A stretch of 64,000 nucleotides of DNA from Guyanagaster necrorhizus (GCF_019112545.1 NW_025064890.1:1369993-1433992), one strand, 5' to 3'. Positions 45,595 through 58,024 are shown, counted from the stretch's first letter. Numbers and translations are program-made. Notes: generated by a model not told the origin, from the letters alone.

Positions 45595-48500
45595 TTAGGA
45601 ATGAGATGTTTGAATGACTTTGGACAAGGGTCCTAGTTTGCCTGGGTATTGGTGGTGGAATTCTTCAATGAAGTCATTGGTAGAGAACTTGGAGACCAGT
45701 AACCAAGCAAATTCTTTGTTAGTGCCTTCATATCTTAGCCACTGGATTTTGTACAACAGTGGGCAGCAGAACTGGCAGTCTAGTTTAGAGTTGAAGATTT
45801 AGGCTATTTCAAAATATTCTTCTCCATCAACTTTGACTGGAGGCAGTGGTAGTTGGATTCAGTTAGGAATGGTGTTTTCTTCTATAGGTTCCAATTGTGA
45901 CACATGAAAGATGGGGTGAATGGAGCAGAGATCCAGCAGAAGCCTCAGGGTAAAGGAGTGAGTGCCAGGTTGGGCTATGATTTTGAAAGGACCAAGAAAT
46001 TTTTCTGAAATTTTTCTGGTCAGGCAGGTGATTTTGATATGTTTGAAGCTGAGGTAGGCTTTGTCCCCCACTATGAATAGGGGTGCCAGAATCCAATGCT
46101 TGTCTGCTTGGATCTTGTAGTGAGACTGAGCTTCAGAAAGTTCATCAAGGTTGACTGCAAAATCTTGGGCCTAGGTGGAGGCGATGTCTCTTTCAGAGTG
46201 AACAGTGATGTTGGAGTGGTAACCCTTGTTAGTGAAAAATGGAGAGATTCTGGTAGATGCATTAGAGGCATTATTGCAGGCAAATTCAGCAATAGGTAAG
46301 AGAGTGTCTCAGTTGTCCTGCTGGTAGAAGCAGTAGATGCAGATGTATTGTTTCAGAGTTTGGTTTGCTTGTTCCATTTGTCTGTCAGCCTCCAGATGGT
46401 AACTAGAGGTAAGGTGGAGTTTCATGTCAAGAGCCACAGCTAAGGCATGAGTAAATTGGGAGATGAATTTGGAGCTGCAGTCAAATGTGATGTGACTGAG
46501 TACTCTATGTTTGGAGAATATATAGATAAGAAAAAGTTGGGTGAGCTCCATGGAGTTAATGGTGTCATGAGTGGGAATGAAGATGGCTTATTTGCTAGCT
46601 TGGTCTATGACTATTAAAATAGCAGTAAATCCATTAGAGTTCAGTAGTTGTTCAATGAAGTCCATAGAAATGGAATCTCATGGCCATTCAGAAACTGGCA
46701 GAGGTTTGAGTAACCCATAGGGGTGGTGCCTAGGTGCTTTATTGTGCCCACAAACTGTGCAGGACTTAATATAGTGTTGGACATATTCACATATCTTTGG
46801 CCAGATATAGTTTCACCAGACTAGTTTCAATGTCCAGTTTTGATCAAAGTGGTCTGCCAAGATGTGGTCATGATTGTTCTGTAGTATACAGAGACAGAGA
46901 TCTCCAGATTCCAGAACATAGATGCAGCCTTCAAAGTAGAGAATGTCTGATTCATCAATAGACCACTGAGAGGGGGAGGATTCTGAAGTGGCCTTAGTCT
47001 GGTAGAGGCTGTTGGAGGATGTAGAATCAGAAGGTTGTACTTATTTGATATTGATGTGGAGCTTGTCAATGCCCATGATGGTGCTGGCTCAGAGGGTAGG
47101 GCCTTCAAGGTAGATTGCACAGAGTGATGTGGAAAGTTGTTCTTGAATGAACATGAGTCAGAAATTGTGGGGGTTGACTTGAGCATATTGGCTATCCTCT
47201 TCTTTAGGGTAGACATTCCATCATCTAGTGAGTGCATCCAGTTTTCCACCAAGTTTTCCAGGGTGGAAATAAATTACTAGGTTGAACTGGGATAGGTATT
47301 CAGACCAGCAGACTTGTTGGCAGGTTAGAATCTTAGTGGTAGTGAAGTATTCAAAGTTCTTGTGGTCTGTTACAACATTGATGGAGTCCACAGAGCCTTC
47401 AAGGTAGTGCTACCAATGTTTAAAAGCTTCAAAAATAGCCAGAAGCTTCTTGTCATGGGTGTTGTAGTTGAGTTCAGCATTGTGGAGGCTCTGGGAGTGG
47501 AATGCAATCAAGTGAATTTTGCCATCTTCGAGGTAGATGGAGAGGATAGCTGCAATAGCATAATTGGAGGCATCAGTTTCCACCACTATCTTTTGATTGG
47601 GAATCCAATGAGTAAGGATAGAGGCATGTGTAAAGACCTGTTTCAATTTATTGAAGGCAGCCAAGCAATTATCATCAAATTTCCATGGAGTTCTCTTGTG
47701 GATGAGTCATGTAAGGAGGATGACAATGTCACTATATCTGTGTATGAAGTGATGGTAGAAGTTGGCAAAGCCAAGGAAAGATTGGATATTCTTGACTTTT
47801 CATGGCACTGGCCAGTCAACAATGGCCTTGACTTTTTCTTCAGACATGTGAAGTCCTTCAGGTGACAGGATGTAGCCTAGGTACTCTATAGAGTTCCAGT
47901 TGAATTTGCATTTGAAACCCTTGCAGTAGAGTTCATTAGCTCTAAGTCTGCATAGGACCTCTTGAACATGTTTCTGGTGATCTTTTGGGTTGTTAGAATA
48001 TATGAGGATGTCGTCAAGATAGACTACTACTGATATGTTGAGCATATCAGAGAAAATATCATTCACAAATTGTTGGAATGCCACTGGAGCATTTGTAAGG
48101 CCAAAAAACATGATATGCCATTTGAAGGAACTATAATGAGTCCAGAAGGCTGTTTTCCATTCATCCTCTTTAGCTATGTGAATGAGATGGTAGGTATGCC
48201 TAAGGTTGAGTTTGGTGTAGATGCATGTGGAGTGGGTAGAGTCAAGGAGATCAGAAATGAGGGGGAGAGGATAGTGATCTTTCTTGGAGATTTTGTTTAG
48301 GCCATGGTAGTTGACACAAAGTTGGAGTTCACCAGTCTTTTTCTTGACAAATAGAACTGGAGCCCCATGTGGAGAGCAGGATGGAGTAATGAACCCATTG
48401 CACAGATTATCATCAATAAACTCTCATAGGGCCTTGAGTTCAGATTCTGAGAGAAAATAAATAAGGCCAAGCAGTGGAGATGTTCCTTCTTCAAGGTCGA

Positions 48501-49340
48501 TTTTGAGATTGTACAGCCTGTGTTTGGGTAGCTTTTCAGAGAGGGTATCGCTGAAGATGTCTGCAAAATCATGGTACTCTACTGGCACTAATGAAAGATC
48601 TGCTGGTTCTGCAGATGCAGCTTTGGCTCCAATATTAGGCAAGGAAGGCTGCAGTGTGAACTGCTGAGCACCTTCTTCTGCACTAGCTTGGACAAATGTG
48701 GCAGCAGATATGATAGAGATCTTTGAATGTGCTTTCATAGTAAAAGATTCTGAGGGAGAATAGAAGTAGATAGGTTTGTATGAGAATGGAGTTTGCTGAT
48801 TACCCAGATTTGATTTGGAATGGGGTGAAGCTCTGAGAGTTGGACTGATGGGGTCTGATGAGCATGGAAGTCCCAGATTTGAGCTGGAAGGCTGAGAGAG
48901 AGGTGGACTGTTGTCTTGTAGGCACAGAAGTCTCTGGGATGTGGTGGAGACCATAGAATTAGTTGGAGTGAGGTTCTGGTAGCTTGAGCAGAAAATGATA
49001 CTGTTCTCAACCCAGTCAATCAGTGGATTGTAGCAGGAGAGCCAGTTGTATCCTAGGATAAGATTGCAAGACAAATCCAGAGGAGTGACATAGAAGTCAG
49101 TGGAAAAGATGTCTCTAGACAGAAAACAGATGGGGATGATTGTGATTTGAGATATATGGCTTCTGATAGAGCTATCAAATAATCGAAGTTGCATATTAGA
49201 GATGGTTTTAATGGGAATTTCATTGGCAGCTACATACTTACTGTCAACAAAGTAGTGGCTAGAGCCAGAATCAATAAGGGCAAGAAAATGCAGAATGATA
49301 TAAGTTGGAGAACCATCAGGTTTCATAGTAGTCAGTAATT
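45595..49340 (-). pseudogene. pol of element G with C-terminal chromodomain
   Basis: Protease: LALIDSGSSHYFVD with DSG, and LILGYNWLSCYNPLIDW. RT: VLFVKKKTGELQLCVNY at about 48.33 kb, MFFGLTNAPVAFQQFVN and an intact catalytic VVYLDDILIYS at about 48.03 kb. RNase H: VVETDASNYAIAAILS and NAELNYNTHDKKLLAIFEA at 47.6-47.4 kb. Integrase: CTVCGHNKAP near 46.75 kb, SMDFIEQL and ITFDCSSKFISQF around 46.65-46.45 kb. A GPFKIIAQPG segment at 45.95 kb and a chromodomain (LYKIQWLRYEG...EFHHQYPGKLGP) end at stop 45595. Broken by several stops. This is another lineage than alpha. Confidence 0.92.
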
Positions 49341-49463
49341 CTGCTGAGAGGAAAATATGGAAGGAGTGATTGGAAAGGGATGTTGTATTGAGAGTGATGA
49401 CCTCCAGTGTGCAAACAGAGTCAATGCAACCCTGAACTCACATGGAGGGAACAGGGTTGCTTT

Positions 49464-50893
49464 CTAGTTTTCCAACTCTGTCAGAGCCAGTTCCATGAGA
49501 GCAGTGTTGACTTCTGCTGCATGACCCTTGGCAGAGGCTGCTGCCTTCTGCTTCTTGCAGTCTTCAGTCTTGTGTTTGGCTCCACAGAACATGCAAAGGT
49601 TGTTCTGGCACCAGCGGTCTTTTTCTTTCTGAGTAAGATGGCCATCTTTGTCTAGCTTGTTGGCATAGGGCTTAGGAGTGGTAGATTTCAGTTTGGAGCT
49701 GGAGTCCAAGGAAGAAGTGTTAGACCCCTTGAATTTAGGGTTGGGGTTTTTATTGTCCTGGTTTTCATGGGCAATTTCAGTCTTCCAGGTCCAGTAGCAA
49801 GCATCAAGTTCTTGGATAAGGAAGCACATATCATGAAGATTGTTTGGCTTTCCATGGTGTGCCATATCATTCTTGATATGGATGCAGAGGCTATGGTAAA
49901 AGCTGTGGCAGAGAGAGTTATCTCTGTACCTAATTTATGAAGTGTACTGATTGAATTGGACCATATACTTCATGATCCAATCTCTATCACACACCCAGAG
50001 ATGTTCTAATGCATCTTCAGCATCTCTGATAGCATCAAAGGGGCTGAAGTTGCTATAAAGCTCATCCAGAAAAGCTGCATAGGAGAATTGCCAGGCTGGT
50101 GGATTCCATGGGTTGGGGTTAAGAATGTCTGGTTCAAACTAGTTAAGCATGATGCCGGCCAGGAATGAAATGGCATAGGTAACCTTGTTAGCATCTGTTG
50201 TGAACACAGTAGATCTGTCATTGAAGTTCAACTGAAGAGAGATGATGAAAGTCTTCAGTTTGTGAGGGTCAGAACTATCAAATGGTTTCAGTTTCTTGAC
50301 TTTAGTATGGATAGTGGCTGGTTTAAGGTTGTTGAGGAAAGCAGAGACTCCTCATAACAGGTTCATGAATTCTAGAAACATGTCCTGCTGGTTTGGATTA
50401 TTACTTTCTGCAGGGCCATTGGAGCTGCCTGGACCATTGGAACCACCTGGTCCTTCTGGTCCTCCTGGAAATGGGTTTGGTGGATTACCACCTGGTTTCC
50501 ATCAGATGAGAGTATGAGTAGGGGTGTCTTCATCTCTGCTCTCTGAGTCTGGGCTGTCTGGATTCTCATGCATGTTGCTCAGAGATAAAGGGTCTATTAG
50601 AGGGTCGGTTTGGGCACCATACATCAGGCTGGCCCATCAGGCTCCATTGGTTGGAATGCTAGTGGCATTAAAAGAGTTAGGGGAATCATTGTAATTAGGT
50701 TGGTGGGCAGTGAAGTAGAGTGATTATAGGTTTTCCTATGAAAAGGTTGTCCTCCACTGGAGGCTGATCTGAAAAGGCCTGGTTGTTCTTTTGTGACAGA
50801 GGCTGAAATGTCTTCCATGAAAAACATGTTTGGATGGGTGAGCTGGATTTGTTCAGGATCAGTTTCTGTGAGTTTGGTAAATGTGGTGGACAT
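49464..50893 (-). pseudogene. gag of element G
   Basis: From ATG 50893 (MSTTFTKLTETDPEQI) to stop 49464, about 475 codons including a few stops. A Pro/Gly-rich stretch (GGPEGPGGSNGPGSSNGPAE) at about 50.43 kb precedes the capsid region (IHTKVKKLKPFDSSDPHKLK, SLQLNFNDRS, YTSxIRYRDN). A zinc knuckle CMFCGAKHKTEDC lies at about 49.6 kb. Length and layout are usual for fungal Ty3/gypsy. Pol follows in another frame. Confidence 0.88.
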
Positions 50894-50919
50894 AGTAAAA
50901 TTTTCGACTCAAGGGTTTG

Positions 50920-50932
50920 AGTTTGAATATAC
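50920..50932 (-). other. putative self-priming primer binding site, element G
   Basis: After the 5' LTR come GT and then ATATTCAAACT (50930-50920), an exact 11-nt complement of AGTTTGAATAT in the LTR (minus strand 51179-51169), which begins 34 nt downstream of the LTR TATA box. No TGG-type tRNA complement is present. Confidence 0.6.
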
Positions 50933-51434
50933 TGTTAGGAATATGCCAATTTGAGTGGGCTTGAGTGCATGCACAGAGTCCAGTGGAGTGCATGGGTGTC
51001 AACGAAGCTATTGGCAACATCACCCTTGAGTCAGAGCCCAAGAATCTGGGTGGACAGAATGGAGTTCTATCAGAGAAGTGAACTGGAATATCCTTCAGAG
51101 CAGAATCTGATAGATGAGGTAGGAAGGGGTTGAAGTGAGTGCAAAGTGTAGATAGCTTATCCAAGTTGATATTCAAACTGAGTAGTTACAATAGTTATAC
51201 ATGGCTTTATATACTAATGGTAGCTAATTCTAAGTCAGGTTCTATTGGGTTCTGATGTCAATATTTGCAACCAAGTTCGGGGTCTAGATATTACAATATG
51301 AAATATAGATGTGAAATGATAATAGTAAAAATGAAATTAATAGGTAATAGGGAGTAGCCAGAGTCCAGTGGGTTTCTGTGATTGCATTCATGGTTGGTTG
51401 AGGTGATATGGAGGCCAGCGGCATGCATGTAACA
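50933..51434 (-). repeat. 5' LTR of element G (502 bp)
   Basis: Partner of 43475-43976. TATA box TATATAAAG at 51213-51205 on the element strand. Confidence 0.95.
51205..51213 (-). promoter_or_regulatory. TATA box in LTR of element G
   Basis: TATATAAAG on the minus strand, present at the same place in the other LTR (ATGGCTTTATATAC near 43.75 kb). Confidence 0.6.
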
Positions 51435-52482
51435 AGTTCAGCCTACACCTCCAGTCCAAAACACTCTACTTCCCAGACATGGAACCCAGACAAGAACATC
51501 TCAGTTAGGAGCCAATAGTCCAAGATGTTATTAATCAGTATGCAGCAGACTTTACAGAAGAAGAAATCAGAACAGCCAGTGAGGAGGTCCTCCAGGATCT
51601 TGACTGGGCAGAGAGAGAGCAAGCATGAAGAGAAACCCTTCACTATGATCAGCTATATGATATGCAGTTGACATGCCCTCTCTGTGTTCAGGCATGTAAA
51701 ATTGCAAAAATTGAGAATACATGGATTGTATTTCAGTCCAGTAAGCATGTAACTAAGAATAGAAGAAGAGCATACAGAAGAAACCTAGCTATCATGAGGC
51801 TAAACTGAAGCAACAAGGAGCAGAGTGCATAGCCTAGTAGCAGACAAATGCCAGAGGGGTTAGACTGCATGTGAGGTCCTAGCACTTGGCCCTAAATGCA
51901 TCAATACCATTACAAGAGAGCATACTAAAAATAAAAAGAATATGATCAAAATATGATCAGCAATCCTGATCACATTGATTAATGATGCACTGATGGAACA
52001 TGCTTTAGAACAGAGATCTGAAACCCAAAGAAAGGTATCTGAATAACTGGGTGCTGAATGGAGAGATGCAATGATGGCAACAAGGGGATAGATAGAGGAA
52101 TACTACTTTCAGAGATGAATAGCACATGTACTGCTCAGAGACTCACACACATACTTACAGTGCTTTAGTGCACTTAACACAGCAAGAGACCCTGCATCAT
52201 ACCATGGTATGATATATACTATATTGGATAAGTTAATTAATACATGCCAGGCCAGAAGTGGTGCATTTTATGTGCTGGAGGGAATATTGAGACACTGGAA
52301 AAGAGAACATAACTATTGTGGCTGACTTCAGACATGAGAGATAACTCCAGAGGTCCAGATCAGTTTACTGCTATCAGAGATGTGTCACTGAGGCAAGAAG
52401 AAAGTGAGCAGACCTGGCTAGGCCAGCTAGCCAAGGTCAGCTAGCAAGGAAACATTGTGCAGTTCTGGCTCAGAAGTGAATA
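51435..52482 (+). pseudogene. right part of the unknown coding relic interrupted by element G
   Basis: Continues the frame from 43474: TLYFPDMEPRQEHLS, QDVINQYAADFTEEEIRTAS, EEVLQDLDWAEREQA, a cysteine pattern CPLCVQAC, then TWIVFQSSKHVTKNRRRAYR to about 51810. After a gap another frame reads DALMEHALEQRSETQRKVSE and TARDPASYHGMIYTILDKLI, FYVLEGILRHWKREHNYCG (to 52321), and a third QTWLGQLAKV...QFWLRSE to 52482. Frame steps may be introns or indels. The pieces look like one old gene or transposon protein of about 300 residues or more. I do not recognise the family. Confidence 0.5.
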
Positions 52483-53500
52483 AGCACAGCAACTGTGATA
52501 TGTGCATGAATAGTACCCATGAGACCCAGCACAGAGTCTCACACTTTGAAGATACCATAGTAGGATTGTATTAGTAAGTACCATAGTAGAGTATTTAAAT
52601 ACTGTATTGTATGAATAGAAGAGAGAGTTTCTGACCTCCATAGTTGCAGTGTATTGGGCACAGAAAGCCTTGCACTCTGGCTCTGGGTTTGTGTTTGTAA
52701 CTTTGGGCAAGAGAATAAATGTATTATTGAACATCTTAGAGAGAGCTGTGAGAACTAAGTGAGGCATCAAAGCTCACAAAGGACTTGAGCCTGGTCTGAT
52801 AAGAGGTTTTAGATTGTGCTCTAATCTGAGAATAAGAGAGCAGTGTCTGAAGGACACCATCTTGAGTTTTTGAGGTATTTGTGATGCATGATACTATAGG
52901 TGACAGAGGTTCAAACCCTTTGGCTTGATTAGTGTGCGCCTTTGTGTTATTTCTGCAGATTGACAGAGGTTCAAACTCTTTAGTCTGTCAGATGGTGTTT
53001 TATTGTGTTTTGTGTCTCTGGATCACATAGGTTTGAATCCTATGGGTCTATGATCAGTTTAGAAACTTGTGAACAGAGATCTGTGCTCTTTGGCACTTGT
53101 GGACATGTTTGTGATTGGCTTTTGCTTAGAGCATGAAGCTTTGAGTCATGTATTGTGTGTGTTAGAGATTTTGAGGTGATCTGAGCTGTGCTTAGGACTT
53201 TTTGAAGAGTTTTGTGAGAGTGTTTCAACATATTATATTGAGCTGCAGTACCCTTTGCCTTGAGGCCTAGCAACACCTATTGTCACCTCTTATTCTGATA
53301 AAATGAAAAGCTTTGAGACTTAGAGAGACCTTGGACTGTTGTAAGCATGCTATTACTGTTTGTGTGCTGTGATCTCATTGAAGAGGACAATTATATTTGT
53401 TGATTACTACTTTTATCACATTATAACCCCCTCATGAACTAAGAGTTTTGTGTGTGTATTAGTGTGAGTGTGATCAGTGGATAATGCTCTGCTGTATCTG
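52483..53500. other. low-CpG non-coding stretch with three T-arm-like palindromes
   Basis: Has a TATTTAAATAC box at about 52595 and AATAAATG at about 52712, so part could be an LTR. Between 52900 and 53060 three short inverted repeats around GGTTCAAACCC, GGTTCAAACTC and GGTTTGAATCC resemble tRNA T-arms. No coding sequence supported. Confidence 0.4.
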
Positions 53501-53529
53501 TTTTCACCTTGCATACACTCAGATCCTCT

Positions 53530-56327
53530 TCACAGTATTGTCAACAACAGTGAGAGCTTGAGGCTGCTGAGTGAAGCACCTCCAGCTTCTGCAATCCTGC
53601 AAGACAATCTGAGACCACCTGCTCTCTATTCTAGGAGCCTAGCATAGAAACCAATCCATGGGCAGGACCCTACAGCCCTGTCACTCTCAGTGAAGCTGCA
53701 AGAAGGGACTATACTCTCCCTCTCTGAAGAGACAATGTCCAACTGCCCTGAGCTATTAGTATCACCAGTACTAATACTATTCTCTCATATGCTGACTCCA
53801 TACTTGACACCTACAGGCTCTGAGTTCCCCTCAATGCCCATATCCCTGACTGAGGGCTCTGATGATTCTTAGGAGAGAGAGTCATCTGACTCTTCCTCAA
53901 TCTCAGATTCTATGCCAACTTTCACATTTATAGCCAAGACCTGGAGGAGGCACAAATATAGAGTGATAGTAGAAATGATCTCAACCTCAGGGCCACCCCC
54001 CTCCAGCTTCCTTCTCCAGCCAACATCACCAGTTTCAGCAACTCAGTCAATGACCAGCTCTCCAGCCACAATCAAACTCCAGGAGCCATCCATCTATGAT
54101 CTGCATGACAACTACCTCACCAAAGACAGCAGAGACAAGGATGATGAGAGCAAGAACAAAGATGACAGTGACCTCTTTGCCCTTCCAGAAGAGTACCAAG
54201 ACCCAGAGGACTCAGCTGAAGAAACAGACAAAGAATTGTTGGCAGAAGAGATACAATAACACAGAGAGGATGAGTATCAGGAGCTGTACAATGAAGGAAC
54301 AGCATTTTTATGGAGAGATGTGAGGTGGACAGCCTCAGAAATGGGGCAGAAGTATATTTATGCAGACTCCAATGAATGGTGGGATATTCTACAATATGCC
54401 ACCACTCAACACACAATTAATATTTATAACAGATAGCATCCAGAAGACTAACTCAGCAAGCTGTCAAAATACAAGTTAAGGTTTGACATCAAACCAATAC
54501 TATGAATACCTTTGACAGCTCTATGACATGCTGTCTATATGGCACTATCAATCCAAACTCAGACAAGCTGATTTACTTATGCCACCTCATCTATTTGTTC
54601 ATTGGCAACTCAGCTCTTCTGACTATAACCACAGCTGACTACTTAGCCTGCTGGCTTTAAGAACCTCTGGACCAGCAAAGAAAGCTGATTACTCAGAGCC
54701 CAGCTGCCATCTGATGAGGCAACCAGAAGTGGGATAGAAAAAGAACTAATCAAAGATGACCCTGAGGCTATCCAATTAGGGTTCATGATCTGAAATAGAG
54801 TAATTGTGCAAAAGGAAGCCACCTCACAAGAAAGCCCCATTGCTGATGACAATTCTCTTATTGGACCCAAGTTGCACATGATTATAAACACATGATAAAC
54901 TGACATCATTTGGCACTTTGAGTGGAATGCCAGAGTTCACTTATTGTGAATATTAATCAATATACTTCAAGACCTGAAGATTGGCTTAAGAGTGAAATAG
55001 TGTGAAGATAAACTTTAGCTCAAAGCTGGAGATTACCAGAGAGAGCAAGCTGTCTTATATACTATATGAGTGAAGTTAATTATACTACTTCCTATTGTAT
55101 ATTGTTGAGTCCTTTGTGCCTATTGTCCTTGGGTGTTGCTACTATACACAAAAGGTTTGTTGTGCATTGTCATCATATCAAAAGACAATGATAGAACAGG
55201 CTTGTTGTGCTGACTAAGCCTATTCTCATAGTCTTAAGTGCTTGTGCTAAGCACTCTGACTAAGCATAAATAAGAGTCAATTCATGAAGAAAGGAAATAA
55301 AAGGTGAAAAATCATAATATCTCTTCACTCCTTCTCCAGACCACCAGCTAAATTCTACCACCTGCCATTCAATGAATACCCAAACCCAATGAGTGTGTTA
55401 CTCTGGAATGCAGCCATGTTACAATGTAAGCCCAATCTTGTTCACACTCCTTGCCCTTTTAAAGGAGCCTCTGATGATATTGATCAGTTTTTGATTGATT
55501 GTGAATAATACTTTAAAGTATACATCATATATTTTAGGACTGATATGAATAAGATGACCTTTGCAGCCTCTTACTTCAAAAGCAAAGCTAAGTAATGGTG
55601 GATCCTGATCTCCCCAACACTCTATTTCTCCACCAGACAGTACCACTAATTTTCTTTATGGCTGGTATTCAAGCAGATGGTATATGACAAGTTCATCAAT
55701 CTGGCAGTCCAGAAGGTACATAAAAATAAGATGAAGGAGTTGTGAATGTTGGATGACAAGATTGCAAGCAAATACTTTGATGAGTTGGAAAGGTTGAAAA
55801 CTCTCACTGGAGTATGAGAAAGTATCAACAATAATAGACAGATGGTTGAATACCTGAAACTCAGCATCTCTGCCTCATACATCTTGATGATCTCTAATAT
55901 TAGCATGAATATCCCAAAAGAATATAATGCATAGAAGGATTGAATCACAGAAATGAATAAGGAACCACTCAAACAGAAAGCAGTAAATGCTGAGATCACA
56001 ACTGACAAAAAAATCACACCCTTCTCTAATGGCAAGACCAGCTCACCTCTGAAGACTTGCATCTCCACAACACCTTCCTACACAGCATAGAAGACCAGCA
56101 CTGGTATGATGTATACCAGAACTGATAAGCTGATAGATATTGATTGCATGAAAAAGAAAGGGAAGTGCTTCAATTGTGGACAAAAGAGCTATATGGCAAA
56201 AGATTGCTCAAAGAAGAAGAGGACCCATAAAGATATCTGAGCACAGATTGCTGAACTGCAGAAAGAAGACAAAGCACTGGAAGCTGAGACAAAGATTGAA
56301 GAGGTAAAAGATGAGGCTGATCAGTAA
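53530..56327 (+). pseudogene. gag of element A, interrupted by a solo LTR
   Basis: Extension part matches element E (ADSILDTYRL...NAHIPD against ESILRHYGLRVSGNAHIP). IYDLHDNYLTKDSRDKDDES and LWRDVRWTASEMGQKY follow. The core resumes after the solo LTR with PFKGASDDIDQFLIDCE and FKQMVYDKFINLAVQKVHK. The knuckle reads CFNCGQKSYMAKDC with the ligand His changed to Tyr. Stop TAA at 56325-56327 overlaps pol in the -1 frame, as in C, D and E. Confidence 0.82.
54859..55319 (-). repeat. solo LTR of family alpha (461 bp) inside element A
   Basis: Inverted relative to A. Flanked by TCTCT at 54854-54858 and 55320-55324. Ends read TATTGGACCC and CATAATA where intact alpha LTRs have TGTTAGACCC and CATAACA, differing mainly by transitions. 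Gag of A continues in sense on both sides. It arose by insertion of an alpha element and LTR-LTR recombination. Confidence 0.88.
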
Positions 56328-57508
56328 GTGATTCCACTGAATTAGCTGAAGAACATAGCAGAGTAACAATAGTAGCTGCTGGATGGACTAATAGCTTATC
56401 TGTAAGTACCAATATGCCTAAATTATATATGCATTTGAATACACCCACACTGATTACTTGAACCTCTGCTTTTGAATCACTTAACACAAAAACTCAAATG
56501 CCTAAGGACTGAACAAGAGGAGGGACCCTCATGCAATGGCTCAAACCATTTGACACTGAGTGAACTTGGAGAGCTATTCAAGAAGCACCAACAGAAGAAG
56601 CAGCCAAGACAGTACTCAAGAATTGAGTATATAAGACTCAAGCTGAGGAAGTAGTAGGCAAAATGATTGAAGAGATACAAAGAATAGAGCAATACTAAGC
56701 CCTGGAGTAGCTCAATAAATTATGAGGACCCAGAAGATATATCTGATGAACTAAAACTCCAGAATAAGACCTAATGATTAAAGCCCAAATTGAGACACTT
56801 ACTAACCACTCCATCCATGCAGTAACCATGTTAGTTGACAGTAGCTGCACCAGCAGCTCCATTAATCAAGCTTTTGTTGACAAGCACCAACTCTTGACAA
56901 GAGTCACTGCAGCCTCCATCCTGGTTTACAACACTGATAGAACAAAGAATCAGGCTAGCTCAATCACTGAATTTATTGAACTATAACTCATGATTAGAGA
57001 TCATTTTGAGCAGATCAATCTTGCAGTTACTGATCTAGAGACCAAAGAGGTGTTCTTCAGTCATGACTGGCTGATTCACTATAACTCTTTAATCAACTGG
57101 AAGAATAAGAAGATCATCTTTGTATGCTGTAAATGTCAGAAACTCCCATTTGAATTGCCTGATAAGGACTCTGAGGATTGCTGGAATGAGAAAATGGAAA
57201 ATGGCAAAACTATTCTCACTGTTGACATTCAGTGAGCCCTACATGTCCATGTAATACACCACACTAATGACCTGACAGCAAAGGCTAATGCAAAGAAAAA
57301 GAAAAGAACATTTAAAGAAATAGTATCTATATGAGCATAGGACTTCAAGGATCTCTTTGAAAAAGAGAATTTTGATGAACTCTCTGTCTCAAAGCCATGG
57401 GACTATGCAATCAAGTTAATTTCCAATGCAAATATAAACCTTGACCACAAAATGTATCCACTCAGGAATAATGAGCAGCAAGAGCTCAATAAATTCCTGG
57501 ATGAACAC
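56324..57508 (+). pseudogene. pol start of element A (protease, RT N-terminus)
   Basis: Protease box MLVDSSCTSSSINQAFVDKH at about 56.83 kb (DSG changed to DSS) and VFFSHDWLIHYN near 57.05 kb. RT linker LPQ-type sequence runs until NKFLDEH, where the LTR of B begins. Several stops. Confidence 0.85.
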
Positions 57509-57967
57509 TGTTATGATTTTTCACTATATTCTTCTCTAGAAACCCCTATCTATGCTTAGTCAGAGCACCAAAACATGAGCACTTAGGACTGTGGGACAAG
57601 GCTTAGTTATTACAACTAGCCAACTCTATCATTGTTCTTCGATGAAACCAGCAACATCTGACAACACACAATCAACCTTTTATGTGTAGTAACATTACTC
57701 AAGGACAATGGGCACCATGGACTCAGAAGAACACAATTAGTTGTAGTATTTTTAGCATAGCCTGTACAGTACTTAAGACTGCTCACTCTCACTGGTATAC
57801 TCCAGCTTTGAGCTAAAGTTTATTCACATTGTTCTATACTCGAGCTAATTCTCAGGCCTTGTAACACACCAATAGAAATAACATCAGTGAACTCAGCTGA
57901 TCTCTCGAAGTATGAAGAGATGACTGTTTATCACATGGTTCTGCTCATATGATGCTTGGGTCTAACA
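57509..57967 (+). repeat. 5' LTR of element B (459 bp)
   Basis: TGTTATGATTTTT...GGGTCTAACA. TATA-like TACTTAA at 57770-57776; AGCTTTGAGCTAAA at 57804-57817 starts 34 nt later. The primer site ATTAGCTTGAAGCT (57968-57981) follows at once. Confidence 0.93.
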
Positions 57968-57981
57968 ATTAGCTTGAAGCT
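57968..57981 (+). other. putative self-priming primer binding site, element B
   Basis: Identical to that of element E at 6100-6087. Complementary to the LTR segment at 57804-57817 apart from two G/T-type positions where CpG has decayed and a terminal mismatch. Confidence 0.6.
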
Positions 57982-58024
57982 TCATCTTTCCTTTTTTCAT
58001 ATCTAATAGTGCAGAGAAAACTGA

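Larger units (their letters stand above)
43475..51434 (-). mobile_element. complete Ty3/gypsy chromovirus G (7,960 bp) with AGTTC target duplication
   Basis: LTRs of 502 bp at 43475-43976 and 50933-51434 (TGTTAG...TAACA), flanked by AGTTC at 43470-43474 and 51435-51439. On the minus strand: leader, gag 50893-49464, pol about 49340-45595 with protease, RT, RNase H, integrase and chromodomain. A 1.6-kb stretch before the 3' LTR contains a gene on the opposite strand. CpG is scarce and stops are scattered through pol, so the copy is decayed though structurally whole. The two LTRs differ at many transition sites. Confidence 0.95.
53500..57508 (+). mobile_element. Ty3/gypsy element A (family alpha), truncated, interrupted by B
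   Basis: Plus-strand remains: leader/Gag extension from about 53.5 kb, Gag core, zinc knuckle at about 56166-56207, protease and the start of RT, cut at 57508 inside the motif LDEH by the 5' LTR of element B. No own 5' LTR was found; the left boundary is unresolved. A solo LTR lies inside its Gag. Heavily decayed. Confidence 0.83.
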
